Source: Collimonas sp. UBA1456
GTDB taxonomy: Bacteria; Pseudomonadota; Gammaproteobacteria; Burkholderiales; Burkholderiaceae_D
DNA length: 34,811 nt
Direction: 5' to 3'
Assembly: GCA_002325825.1 (NCBI GenBank)
Contig: DCSW01000109.1
Location: 315-35,125 of the forward strand
Shown: positions 1 through 8,714 of the stretch, piece by piece
Layout of the letters: each line of letters begins with the position of its first letter
Position numbering within the stretch: position 1 is the stretch's first letter
Notes under the pieces: model-generated
Databases searched by the model: none
What the model was told of the DNA's origin: nothing
The model's input: the letters and a program-made list of their open reading frames with translations, nothing else
Made by a program: the position numbers and the translations under genes

Positions 1-124
1 TATTTAGTACGTCTAGGTAAATTGAGGAGCATATCCTTATATACTCACCAAACTCCCTTTGTGGTTCCATATGTAACCGTTATTGCGCATCCAGATAAAG
101 CACAGCCAAAAACTCCCGGCGACC

Positions 125-190
125 ATGCTTAGCATCGGCCTCTTTCAAAATCGCTGCTATCTAGCCCTCCCTAAATCGCGAATTCTTCAT
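125..190 (-). pseudogene. Relic of an IS3-type transposase OrfA N-terminus
   Basis: Read on the minus strand from an ATG at 190, the translation begins MKNSRFREG, then a TAG stop, then IAAILKEADA. This resembles the helix-turn-helix start of IS3-family OrfA proteins (typically KSRFTEEQI-AILKEAEAG). The similarity is only about 20 residues and fades after KEADA; the rest of the transposase and any terminal inverted repeats are not visible. It is most likely the last trace of an old insertion sequence. A chance match is possible because the stretch is so short. Confidence 0.4.
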
Positions 191-344
191 ACAAATCCCC
201 ACTGTCGTTTAATAATATCAAACAGCAAAAAATTACGTATCCAAAGTGTCTTGATTTAAGGGGAAGACTACACTCGTTCTAATATTGTATTAAAAAGGTG
301 TTGAAAAGATTGCGAACGGGCTCTAAAAAAATGTCTATCATATG

Positions 345-692
345 GCAGTCCCGATAGCGTTCAAGGACGGATGCAGCAAGACCGCTCCGGCGCTTCTGGA
401 GACGATAGTGGCGGTCGAAGTGGAAATGCCGGAGGACAAAATTGGCACCGTCATTGGCAATCTATCGGCACGACCCGGCATGATACAAAGCATGGACGAT
501 ATTCCCGGTGGCGTCGGTAAGTGCATCCGCACCGAGGTGCCACTGGCCGAAATGTTCGACTATTCGAATCACGCTACGCCCACTGATGCAAGGACGCGCT
601 ACTTATACGATGCAGTTCAAGCATTACGCTGAAGCGCCGGCGAATATCAGCGACGCCGTGGCGAATGCCAAGAGCATAGACGGTGAACACTG
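345..692 (+). pseudogene. fusA: 3' relic of an elongation factor G gene
   Basis: The translation matches the C-terminal domains IV/V of elongation factor G, the GTPase that drives ribosomal translocation. Family-typical pieces are PIAFKDG, APALLE, VEVEMPEDKIGTVIG, RPGMIQSMDDIPGG and VPLAEMF in one frame, then QGRATYTMQFKHYAEAP in another. The frame changes near 565-580. Everything upstream of domain IV, including the GTPase domain, is absent, so no functional factor can be made. Many Burkholderiales carry two fusA copies, so an intact one presumably lies elsewhere. No rpsG or tuf gene is next to it, which suggests this is the second, dispensable copy or a displaced fragment. Confidence 0.8.
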
Positions 693-738
693 ATCGGTAC
701 AAGTCGCCGCAGCCAGACAAGCGGCTGGCGCCTACCGT

Positions 739-1404
739 TTAATTATCGTCGGTGTTACGTTTCAATCCGTCCATCGGCAGCAGATGTCCGAGTTTGGCGG
801 CTTTGGTGTCGAGATAACGAGTGTTGAACGGATTCCTGTTCAGAATCAGCGGGATGCGCTCGACAACAGTAATTCCGATCTCTTGCAATGCCGCCACCTT
901 GCGCGGATTATTGGTCATCAGGCGCAGCGTGGTAATATCCAGGTGTTCCAGCATCGATTCACACAAGTTGTAATCGCGCAGATCGGCAGCGAAGCCAAGT
1001 TGCTGATTGGCCTCGACCGTATCGGCGCCTTCATCCTGTATATGGTAAGCGCGAATCTTGTTGATCAGGCCAATACCGCGACCTTCCTGACGCAAATATA
1101 GAATCGTGCCGCGTCCTTCGGCGGCGATTCTTTGCAGGGCGCCTTCCAGTTGCGCGCCGCAATCACAACGCTGGCTAAACAGCGTGTCGCCGGTCAGGCA
1201 TTCCGAATGCACGCGCGCCAGCACCGGTTCGCCGTCGTTGACGGCACCTAAAGTCAGGGCCAAATGTTCCTTGTCGGAAGCATGGTCGATGAATACGTGC
1301 AGTTGAAATGTTGCCCAAGGCATGGGCAGTTCGCAGGAGGTAACATACTCCAGCTTATGCTCGGTTGCGACAGACGATTCGCCTTGCGTAATAGTGATGC
1401 TCAT
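739..1404 (-). CDS. ribA: GTP cyclohydrolase II (riboflavin synthesis)
   Basis: RibA converts GTP to 2,5-diamino-6-ribosylamino-pyrimidinone 5'-phosphate, formate and pyrophosphate, the first step of riboflavin synthesis. The 221-residue product is full length for the family. The zinc ligands are visible as C69, C80 and C82 (CLTGDTLFSQRCDC), preceded by the RVHSE substrate-binding stretch. The signature RQEGRGIGL lies near residues 105-113 and TNNPRKV follows in the C-terminal part. It is a stand-alone RibA, not fused to the RibB domain. The ATG at 1404 gives the expected N-terminal extension, but no strong ribosome binding site is seen. It is an intact gene flanked on both sides by relics, so flavin synthesis appears to be under selection. 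Confidence 0.95.
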   Translation of the reverse strand: MSITITQGESSVATEHKLEYVTSCELPMPWATFQLHVFIDHASDKEHLALTLGAVNDGEPVLARVHSECLTGDTLFSQRCDCGAQLEGALQRIAAEGRGTILYLRQEGRGIGLINKIRAYHIQDEGADTVEANQQLGFAADLRDYNLCESMLEHLDITTLRLMTNNPRKVAALQEIGITVVERIPLILNRNPFNTRYLDTKAAKLGHLLPMDGLKRNTDDN

Positions 1405-1689
1405 CAGGATACTTTAATATAAATAAATAGTTTGGCGTTGCGCAGCTATTTTTCTACAAGCAGCATTTTAACTTTGACAATAATTAATCTATCCATCATT
1501 TTACGAGTATTTAAGAAACTCTGTACGGCGCTGATTTGACACGGATCGGTGGCAGCCATCATCGGCTGGAACTACCTTGCGTCCTATCTGGACATACTCG
1601 GCATTAACGATAATCCATTATTATCTCATTGTTATCTTATACTCGAAAATGATGCAAACCTGTTTTGCCAGCGATAACTTCGTGGTATT
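1405..1689. other. Unassigned AT-rich stretch upstream of ribA
   Basis: No intact gene is visible. At about 1550-1630 on the plus strand a hydrophobic reading VAAIIGWNYLASYLDILGIN appears without a start and soon ends; it may be a piece of a lost membrane protein, but I cannot name the family. The ribA promoter should lie at the low end of this stretch, but no convincing -35/-10 pair was recognised. Confidence 0.3.
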
Positions 1690-2030
1690 GGGGGGTGCGC
1701 CAGCAAAAAAATGTGCTGGCATGCAGCGCAAATAGCGCCAGCACCCTGTCAAATGGCAGCGATAGCAAGCAGCCATGACGTGCGGCGAGATAATCTGCTC
1801 TGCCCGCGCAATCCAGGTCCGTGATTTTCCGACTAGGATCATTCACCGCACCGGTGACCAGCGTCGCGTAACTATTCAGCCAGGTCTGTGCCTACCCGCT
1901 ATCGAGGCCGTCTAGCGGGTAGGCAGCAATCAGCTAGATGCCGTGTGGATCATCGGTAAAATTTACAGCAAAATCGCAGAGCGTTGTGAGATCCGGGCCA
2001 GTTGATATGCGCACAAGGCGCCCGGCAAAT
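1690..2030 (-). pseudogene. Relic of a non-ribosomal peptide synthetase (condensation/adenylation border)
   Basis: One minus-strand frame, broken by TAG codons, reads CDFAVNFTDDPHG, then LIAAYPLD, then AQTWLNSYATLVTGAVNDP, then SLPFDRVLALFALHA. This resembles the end of an NRPS condensation domain (F-TDDPHG, then a W--HY--L---AV-DP block) followed by the linker leading into an adenylation domain (PLDR-LHALFEAQA). Only about 110 codons remain, from a protein usually well over 1000 residues long. Its position next to a siderophore ABC ATPase relic and a SyrP-type dioxygenase relic supports the assignment. The family call is inference from motif layout; another enzyme with a similar boundary cannot be excluded. 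Confidence 0.5.
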
Positions 2031-2099
2031 CGGCTGTCAATGCAAGATCTAAATGCTGCGCAAACTTGACTCTAAGCCATTCTTCGCCACGCCGTACCG

Positions 2100-2745
2100 G
2101 CGGCTTGACCGCATCAACAACCTGCTAAAACGGTGCATGCTGGCGATAAAAGTTACACTGAAAGCTGCGACCTGGTTCAGGTCATGCAGCACCCACACGA
2201 TCGTCAGGCTGTGCTCCTGACCGAGTCGATGCAATTGATAGAAAAATATCGAGATAAGTGGTGGGTTGGATCCAGCAACACTATCGGAGTAGCCTGCTGG
2301 GCCAGCGCCATGGCGATCCATACGCACTGCCGTTCGCCGTCCGACAAGGTGGACACATCGCGCCCGGCATCAGCGATGAGTCCGCTGGCACCCGATACTT
2401 CGTAGATTGTCACGCAGTCGCTACGCGTCAATTCGAACATTCATCCATCATACGCGTAGAGACCATAGGAGACTAACTCGCATACCATCAAACCTGCTGG
2501 AATCTGATTAAATTGCGCCAGCATGATCAGCACGCGTGCGAGGTCCTGCCGCCTGTAAGTGCCTATCGCTGCGCCATTCACCTCGGCCTGGCCGGAACGA
2601 AAAGCTGCAATCCTGCAAACGTGCGCAACAACGTGCTCTTGCCGCGGCCGCGGGGACCACACAAGGCAGTGATTCCCCATGCCTGATGCGTCAATCCAGT
2701 TGATCTAGCACCACCTGCTCACGATAACCGACCGTCAACAAACGC
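2100..2745 (-). pseudogene. Relic of a ferric-siderophore ABC transporter ATPase (FecE/FepC type)
   Basis: Across several frames the minus strand spells an iron-chelate ABC ATPase. It starts LTVGYREQVVLDQLD, followed by a stop, and then has a Walker A region GPRGRGKSTLLRTFAG in place of GPNGCGKST. Next come YRRQDLARVLIMLAQFNQIPAG, a degraded signature LSDGERQCVWIAMALAQQ, Walker B IVLLDPT and the switch region LTIVWVLHDLNQVAAFS. At least two frameshifts and one stop break it. Intact homologues energise uptake of ferric siderophores across the inner membrane. It lies just downstream of the dioxygenase relic, the same order as orbG-orbC in ornibactin loci. The permease genes expected next are missing; NRPS sequence follows instead, so a deletion probably removed them. 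Confidence 0.8.
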
Positions 2746-2749
2746 ACCA

Positions 2750-3625
2750 ACAGCGCCATTCCTGAGACTTGCATCATGGTGCCGTATTTTTCCGAGGTAC
2801 ATTCGACGCGCTATAGCTTTGCACCACACCATCACCTTACGCACACCCTCGAACGGATCGCGAGCATGCGCAGTCAGCACGTCGCCATCAATGCATGGAA
2901 ATACAATGCGCCGATGGTCCAGCACGCCACAGATTTGCATCAGCAACAAATACCTCGATTGGCTCACGGTCGCCATAAAAGACATTGCGCGGCACATTAT
3001 CAACACAGATCGCTTCGATCAGTGTCTCTCACATATCGTCATCAAGCACTAACAGATGAAACAAATTGAGCTAATTAAACCAGACCCCCACCTCGACGAT
3101 ATGTGGATGACAGGCTACTGCCTGACAGCGTTCACGCTTGTGCAACAACAACTCGCTGTCGTCACCATCCCGCCATGTAAATTCGATTCCGCGAGCAGTG
3201 CAATAACGTTCGACTACGCGCGGATCGCTGGAGCCGAACATCTGCTGCCAGGACAAATCAAGCCCTTGCCAAAATTGCGTACATAAAGCAGTTGGCGTTT
3301 GCTAAAGCAGACAATTCGCACTGGATCGAACACCCAATAAATGGCGCGACTGTCAGCGACTGGCATAGCGCCGCCAGCACGCACTAAAATCAGATACACA
3401 AAGGCCATTCACACGTATACGATTGCTCGTTATGCAATGGGATTCAGCGATGCGGCGGATATTTGATCGAGGTGTAGACAGCGGTCTCTACCTGGCTACG
3501 AAGAGCCGACGCGAGCTCATAGCCGATCAACGGCTGGCCGAACGAGATAGCAAAGTGCTGGAACGCATCCACCGGCACAGCGCGGAAGCCGGTAAACAAC
3601 ATGCCGCCATCTCGACCACAAGCAC
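2750..3625 (-). pseudogene. Relic of a SyrP-like TauD/TfdA dioxygenase of a siderophore cluster
   Basis: The minus strand reads, in pieces, GMLFTGFRAVPVDAFQHFA, YTSIKYPPHR, a stop, PLHNEQSYT, GGAMPVADSRAIY, LLYVRNFGKGL, SWQQMFGSSD, VERYCTARGIEFTWRDGD and GDVLTAHARDPFEGVRKV. This is the Fe(II)/2-oxoglutarate dioxygenase family that includes SyrP and OrbG, which hydroxylate aspartate residues for siderophores or lipopeptides. The HNE pair around 3427-3434 is the expected start of the iron-binding triad, and HARDPF carries the distal part. Stops and frameshifts occur throughout. The N-terminus is abruptly replaced by rraA sequence near 3620. Together with the neighbouring relics it marks a lost NRPS siderophore pathway. 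Confidence 0.8.
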
Positions 3626-3815
3626 CTGACCGTCGCCGGCGATTTCCAGCGTGCTGCGGACCAGCACATTGTTCTCATACTCTTTGAGGGTCCCGCACCT
3701 GGCTGCAAAATGCTTGACGCTTGCCTAGCGCAATAAATACTGGCGGCGGCACCAAGGTTGGCGTACCCAGCTTGTCTTCGTTGATGTCACACAGATCGCA
3801 AATTGCGAAAGTCAT
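3618..3815 (-). pseudogene. rraA: 5' relic of rraA (regulator of RNase E)
   Basis: From an ATG at 3815 the minus strand reads MTFAICDLCDINEDKLGT, then PPVFIALGKRQAFCSQVR. After a frameshift near 3690 it continues LKEYENNVLVRSTLEIAGDGQVLVVE. This is the N-terminal third of the RraA/HMG aldolase-like family (compare T-DLCD, GGRASF, FEDN--V---LE--G-GRVLVVDGGGS). The match stops at the point where the family has VVDGGG, and the sequence carries on as the N-terminal part of the TauD-like gene. The remaining two thirds of RraA are gone. RraA normally binds and inhibits RNase E; that control is probably absent unless a second copy exists. Confidence 0.7.
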
Positions 3816-3861
3816 TATTTTTCCTTCACGTAAGTCCGCCGGAACGGCATCCCGAATTGCG

Positions 3862-5688
3862 TTATCCGGCACCCACCGCAAACATCTGGCCACCAATTTT
3901 TTTGACACTATACATGCGCTTGTCTGCCACCTTCAACAAGGTTTCCAGATCTTGTCCGTCAGCCGGATAAAGGGCGCCGCCAATCGACGCGCCAACTTGA
4001 AACTGCTCGCCGTTGTACATCTCGATCGGCTTGTTCAACACAGCATAGATTTTTTCGGAAATCGCCAAGACCGAAGCTTCGTCAGCGACTCCGGGCAAAT
4101 AGATGATGAATTCATCGCCGCCGAAACGCGCCACCTCATCTTCCTTGCGCAACGCCTTCTGCAGACGCAAGCCGACCTCGACCAACACCCGATCACCCTC
4201 GTCGTGACCATATTCGTCGTTGACCTGCTTGAACTTATCGAGATCGACAAACAGCACCGCAAAGCGAAACAGGTTGGGACCGACATCGCTACGGCGGCGA
4301 AACTCGATTTGAGCGATCAAGGAGTCGCGGTTCAGCAGGCTGGTCAGACGGTCGGTACGGAGATGACGCTCCATCTGTTGGAAGCCCTTAGCCAGCTCGC
4401 CGATCTCATCCTGGCGATCGATGTTCAAGCTTGCCAGCGGCCGTCCACTGCCGATGCTGTGCACGGCCAACGTCAGCTTGCGGATATCGCGCAAAGCCCA
4501 GCGTAAAATCACATAACCGAGCAACAAAGTCAGTAAGATCACCAGTAAACCCATGTACAGACTCTTGTATACACCGCTATTGATCGCCCCTCAGAAATCG
4601 GAGCGCGGCAATGCAACGACGGCTACCCAGTCCAATCCGGCTGCATCACGATGCGTTTGAGCTATCACCTCGATCTGCCCGAGCTCGCTCGGAAAAGTAC
4701 CGCTGATGCGTATCCCCGACTGGCTCGGACGAACACCAAGAGAGTCGGCGGCAGCGCCAGTTGAGTTGCTGTCTGCTGAAATGTCAAGCGATGCTGCTTT
4801 CGAATGTTGCTGCATATACTTTTGCACCAATTGCCAACTATGTAACATCAATGGTGAACCGGTATCCAGCACGTTGACCCGCACTTTTTTGCCAGACTGT
4901 CCCAGCGCCGGGCCGAAAGCGCTATCACCATTCGATGCAACCACAAGATTGCCGTTGCCTTCCGCCACGAACGCCACGCCATTCTGATCCATCGGCAATG
5001 CCTGCAAATATTCCCGCAGCGGTTTCAACGATAACTCTCTGGCGACTACGCCAAGCATCGTGTGCTCATCGCGATACACCGGCCGGGCCAGCATCACCAC
5101 CGGTTCATTAATGGATTCATCGATGAATAGCGCCGACCACACATCCCGTATGCCGGTAGAGGCGCTAACGTACCAGTTCTGCTCACGCGGTTCATACTGC
5201 TCGGCTTCCAACAAAATCATATCGGTTAATGGCCCGCGACTACGATACAAATTGGCAGGACCGCCATCAGCGCCACGCAACCGGATCCGAAATTCACTGG
5301 TACCAATCCGACGAATACCGACAAACTTCCCGTCCACCCCACCAAAACACACCAAACCACCCACCGCAGGAAATAACTTGGTCGCGATCCACATGCGTTC
5401 TTTCAGCCACCCAACATTGCACGGGAATGGAATATGCGTCGGGGTCTTACCTGCGGAACCCGGCAATTGGTCTGGAGCCACCACGCGCAAAGCGGCGCCG
5501 GCGTCGAGTAGTTGCCGATTGATGGCGCCATTGATACCACCCATCATGTCTACTAGGACCTTTTGCGACAACGCATCGGTTGCATCTTGTCCAGCCTGAT
5601 ATAGCAACCAGCCGACCGAAACTGTCAGGCACAACAGCAAGGTTACAAATGGCAAAATGAATAAGCGCTGTAGTGAAGTTCGCTTCAA
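3862..5688 (-). pseudogene. Membrane diguanylate cyclase (sensor-HAMP-GGDEF) interrupted by one in-frame TGA
   Basis: Two open segments in the same frame are separated only by a TGA at 4591-4593. The first (365 codons) has an N-terminal membrane segment (about residues 8-30) and a large periplasmic sensing region that looks like a double Cache domain. The second, after 12 more codons, starts with a membrane helix (GLLVILLTLLLGYVIL), a HAMP linker and a complete GGDEF domain with the motif FGGDEF and an RKED inhibitory site five residues before it. Read through, the protein would be about 608 residues and would make cyclic di-GMP in response to an external signal. No other lesion is seen, so the inactivation looks recent. 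An ATG at 4554 could restart translation and give a separate membrane-anchored cyclase without its sensor. Confidence 0.88.
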
Positions 5689-5694
5689 ATTTGC

Positions 5695-5943
5695 CTCAGA
5701 ACATACATTAAATTGGCGCCATTCGACTGCGCGGACACATATCTCGCAATGTCACCCAGATGAATATGATTTTTACCATTTGTTGACTATTTGAGCAGCT
5801 AGCACGCATCGCACCTGGTTGTTGCCGCGCTTGCGACACATCACCAGACCATGTCACCTGCTGCGTATAGCGATTCATGTGTGAAACACACATACGTGTC
5901 ATCAACTCAGGATATGACATTCATCTCAACAAAAAAATACAAA
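5695..5943. other. Gene-free stretch between the cyclase relic and clpB
   Basis: No protein family, RNA or repeat was recognised here. It should contain the promoter of the minus-strand cyclase gene near 5700-5760, but no clear pair of hexamers is seen. Short open frames in it have no recognisable similarity. Confidence 0.4.
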
Positions 5944-5974
5944 AAAGGTCACACGATTTCACCATGTGACCTTT
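5944..5974 (-). terminator. Intrinsic terminator downstream of clpB
   Basis: A perfect 10-bp stem, AAAGGTCACA at 5944-5953 and TGTGACCTTT at 5965-5974, encloses an 11-base loop. On the minus strand it is followed by TTTTTTG and a second T run, as expected for the end of the clpB transcript. On the plus strand AATTTTT follows, so it may also work weakly in the other direction. Confidence 0.85.
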
Positions 5975-6039
5975 AATTTTTAGATAGACACGATCAAACC
6001 AGTTGCGACTCTACTCTTCTAGTTGCGTAAATTTCTCGA

Positions 6040-8643
6040 TTAAGTTGTCGATGTGAACATAATTTCACCATTGTTAACATTTATATGAATAATATCTTTC
6101 GGCCCGAACTTCCCTTCCAGGATCAATCTGGATAAGGGATTCTCGATCTGCTGTTGGATCGCCCGTTTCAGCGGCCGCGCCCCATATACCGGGTTGAAAC
6201 CTGCTTCTACGAGTTTTTGCAAAGCAGCCTCGGAAATGTCCAACCCTATCTCCATCTTCGCCAGCCGTTGCTCCAGGATTTTCAGCTGAATCTTAGCAAT
6301 TGCACCGATATTCTTTTCATCGAGCGCATGGAATACCACGATTTCATCGATACGGTTGATGAACTCGGGGCGGAAATGACTACGCACTTCGCCCATCACT
6401 TCCATCTTCAACAGCGCCGGATCAGTACCCTCCATGGCCTGGATTCGGTGCGAACCCAGGTTCGAGGTCATTACGATCACGGTGTTTTTGAAATCCACGG
6501 TACGCCCCTGGCCATCGGTCATACGGCCATCGTCAAGCACCTGCAATAGTACGTTGAAGACATCCGGATGCGCCTTCTCGATTTCATCGAGTAGGATAAC
6601 GCTGTATGGCTTGCGTCGCACTAGCTCGGTCAAATAGCCACCCTCTTCATAGCCGACATAACCCGGCGGCGCGCCGATCAGGCGGGCTACCGAGTGTTTC
6701 TCCATGAACTCGCTCATGTCGATGCGGATCAAGGAATCGGCGCTATCGAACAGAAAGCCGGCGAGAGCCTTGCACAACTCGGTCTTGCCAACTCCTGTCG
6801 GTCCCAAAAACATGAACGAACCATACGGCCGATCCGGATCACTCAAGCCGGCACGCGAACGGCGAATCGCATCGGAAATAGCAACGATAGCCTCATCCTG
6901 GCCAATCACACGACGATGTAGTTCATCTTCCATGCTGATCAGCTTCTCGCGCTCTCCCCGCAACATCTTCGATACCGGAATGCCGGTAGTACGCGACACG
7001 ATTTCAGCAATCTCATCAACCCCTACCTGAGTGCGCACCAATTGCGGCTTGCCGTTCGGGTCGGGATGTTCGGCCGCCAGCGTATCCTGTTTGGATTGTC
7101 TCTCCAGCGCCTTTTCCAGTTCGTTGAGCTTGCCGTACTTTAGTACCGACACCTTTTGCCAATCGCTGTTGCGCGTCGCCTCGTCAATTTGCAAACGCAG
7201 CTTCTCGATTTCTTCCTTCAAATACTTGCTGCCTTGCGCATTAGCTTTTTCCGATTTCCAGATTTCTTCCAGATCAGCGTACTCGCGCGACAGCTTCTCG
7301 ATTTCTTCTTCAATCAAGGCGAAGCGCTTTTGAGATGCTTCATCTTTCTCGCGGCGCACCGCCTCGCGTTCGATTTTCAGTTGAATCAGGCGCCGATCCA
7401 ACTTGTCCATTACCTCTGGTTTCGATTCGATTTCAATCTTGATCTTTGCCGCCGCTTCATCGATCAGATCGATGGCCTTGTCCGGCAAGAAGCGATCGGT
7501 AATGTAACGGTGCGACAATTCCGCTGCCGCGACGATGGCCGGATCAGTAATTTCCACGCTATAATACATTTCATAGCGCTCTTGCAGGCCGCGCAGAATT
7601 GCTATGGTGGCCTCGACGCTCGGCTCGTCGACCAGGATTTTTTGAAAGCGTCGCTCCAGCGCGGCGTCTTTCTCGATATACTGACGATACTCGTTCAATG
7701 TCGTCGCGCCGACGCAATGCAATTCGCCACGCGCCAGTGCAGGCTTGAGCATATTTCCGGCATCCATCGCGCCTTCAGCGTTACCGGCGCCGACCATGGT
7801 GTGTAACTCATCGATGAAAACAATGGTTTGGCCTTCATCCTGAGCGATTTCTTTCAAGACTGCTTTCAGGCGCTCTTCAAATTCACCACGAAATTTGGCG
7901 CCGGCCAGTAACCCTGCCATGTCGAGCAACAGAACGCGCTTTGATTTCAAGCTATCCGGCACCTCGCCGTTGACGATCCGCTGGGCCAAGCCCTCGATAA
8001 TCGCGGTCTTACCAACGCCCGGTTCGCCGATCAGCACCGGATTGTTCTTGCGGCGCCGTTGCAAAATTTGGATCGCGCGGCGAATTTCATCGTCGCGACC
8101 AATCACCGGATCGAGCTTGCCGAAACGTGCCAGTTCAGTCAGATCCAACGTATATTTTTTCAGGGCCTCGCGTTGACCTTCCTGATCTTGCGAAGCGACA
8201 TTGGCGCCGCCCCGCACCGCAGTAATCACGGCTTCCAATGCCTTGCGGGTCAAGCCGTTTTCACGCGCCAGGCGGCCGGCATCGGATGTATCATCAAGTA
8301 GCGCCAGCAACAGCATCTCACTGGCGATGAATTGATCGCCGCGCTTCTGTGCTTCCTTGTCGGCTAGGTTGAGTAGCCCCACCAACTCGCGGCTGATTTG
8401 TACTTCACAGCCATGGCCAGAAACCTTGGGCAAACGTTCCAGCGTCGTCTTCAGACTAACACCAAGCGCGGCGACATCGACGCCGGCACGTTGCAATAAC
8501 GAAGTGGCGCTGCCATCTTTCTGTTGCAACAGTGCCAGCAACGCATGCACCGGTTCAATATACTGATTATCATTACCGACTGCCTGACTCTGGGCATCAG
8601 AAATGGCTTCCTGCAGTTTTGTGGTCAATTTATCGAAACGCAT
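6040..8643 (-). CDS. clpB: ClpB disaggregase
   Basis: ClpB is a hexameric AAA+ chaperone that, with DnaK, pulls proteins out of aggregates after heat stress. The product is 867 residues, normal for the family. It has the N-terminal Clp repeat domain (about 1-150), the first ATPase domain with Walker A GEPGVGKT (206-213) and VFIDELH, a long coiled-coil middle domain (about 400-525) and the second ATPase domain with GPTGVGKT (614-621). It ends in the D2 small domain. I chose the ATG at 8643 because TCCTCC on the plus strand (8647-8652) gives a GGAGGA ribosome binding site five bases before it. An upstream in-frame start would precede that site. Expression is probably heat-shock controlled. Confidence 0.97.
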   Translation of the reverse strand: MRFDKLTTKLQEAISDAQSQAVGNDNQYIEPVHALLALLQQKDGSATSLLQRAGVDVAALGVSLKTTLERLPKVSGHGCEVQISRELVGLLNLADKEAQKRGDQFIASEMLLLALLDDTSDAGRLARENGLTRKALEAVITAVRGGANVASQDQEGQREALKKYTLDLTELARFGKLDPVIGRDDEIRRAIQILQRRRKNNPVLIGEPGVGKTAIIEGLAQRIVNGEVPDSLKSKRVLLLDMAGLLAGAKFRGEFEERLKAVLKEIAQDEGQTIVFIDELHTMVGAGNAEGAMDAGNMLKPALARGELHCVGATTLNEYRQYIEKDAALERRFQKILVDEPSVEATIAILRGLQERYEMYYSVEITDPAIVAAAELSHRYITDRFLPDKAIDLIDEAAAKIKIEIESKPEVMDKLDRRLIQLKIEREAVRREKDEASQKRFALIEEEIEKLSREYADLEEIWKSEKANAQGSKYLKEEIEKLRLQIDEATRNSDWQKVSVLKYGKLNELEKALERQSKQDTLAAEHPDPNGKPQLVRTQVGVDEIAEIVSRTTGIPVSKMLRGEREKLISMEDELHRRVIGQDEAIVAISDAIRRSRAGLSDPDRPYGSFMFLGPTGVGKTELCKALAGFLFDSADSLIRIDMSEFMEKHSVARLIGAPPGYVGYEEGGYLTELVRRKPYSVILLDEIEKAHPDVFNVLLQVLDDGRMTDGQGRTVDFKNTVIVMTSNLGSHRIQAMEGTDPALLKMEVMGEVRSHFRPEFINRIDEIVVFHALDEKNIGAIAKIQLKILEQRLAKMEIGLDISEAALQKLVEAGFNPVYGARPLKRAIQQQIENPLSRLILEGKFGPKDIIHINVNNGEIMFTSTT

Positions 8644-8673
8644 GGTTCCTCCAAAATATCTAATAAATAGGAA

Positions 8674-8699
8674 ATTGGGACAGGCCAACTTATTTCAAG
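8674..8699 (-). promoter_or_regulatory. Heat-shock (sigma-32) promoter of clpB
   Basis: On the minus strand CTTGAAA (8699-8693), a 13-base spacer and CCCAAT (8679-8674) match the RpoH consensus CTTGAAA-N13-CCCCAT closely. It sits about 30 bases upstream of the clpB start codon, which leaves a short leader. It lies just after the 3' end of the crcB relic. Sigma-32 control of clpB is well established in proteobacteria. Confidence 0.85.
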
Positions 8700-8714
8700 C
8701 GATTGAGGCGCTAC

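Noticed and set aside
694..738. Hairpin CAGCC/GGCTG between the fusA relic and ribA as a terminator
   Set aside because: The continuous stem is only five base pairs and no T run follows on either strand, so the evidence is too weak to list.
3721..4506. 261-codon plus-strand open frame opposite the GGDEF domain
   Set aside because: The opposite strand encodes a complete GGDEF domain with all motifs; the plus-strand product has no recognisable domain.
4591..4593. UGA as a recoded sense codon, which would rescue the cyclase and some other relics
   Set aside because: spoT, ispB, lpxC and argJ all end at TGA at the normal family length, and the relics also contain TAA, TAG and frameshifts. TGA is a normal stop here.
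7156..7806. Long plus-strand open frame opposite clpB (216 codons)
   Set aside because: It is antisense to the strongly conserved ClpB frame and shows no family features. High codon bias in clpB produces such mirror frames.
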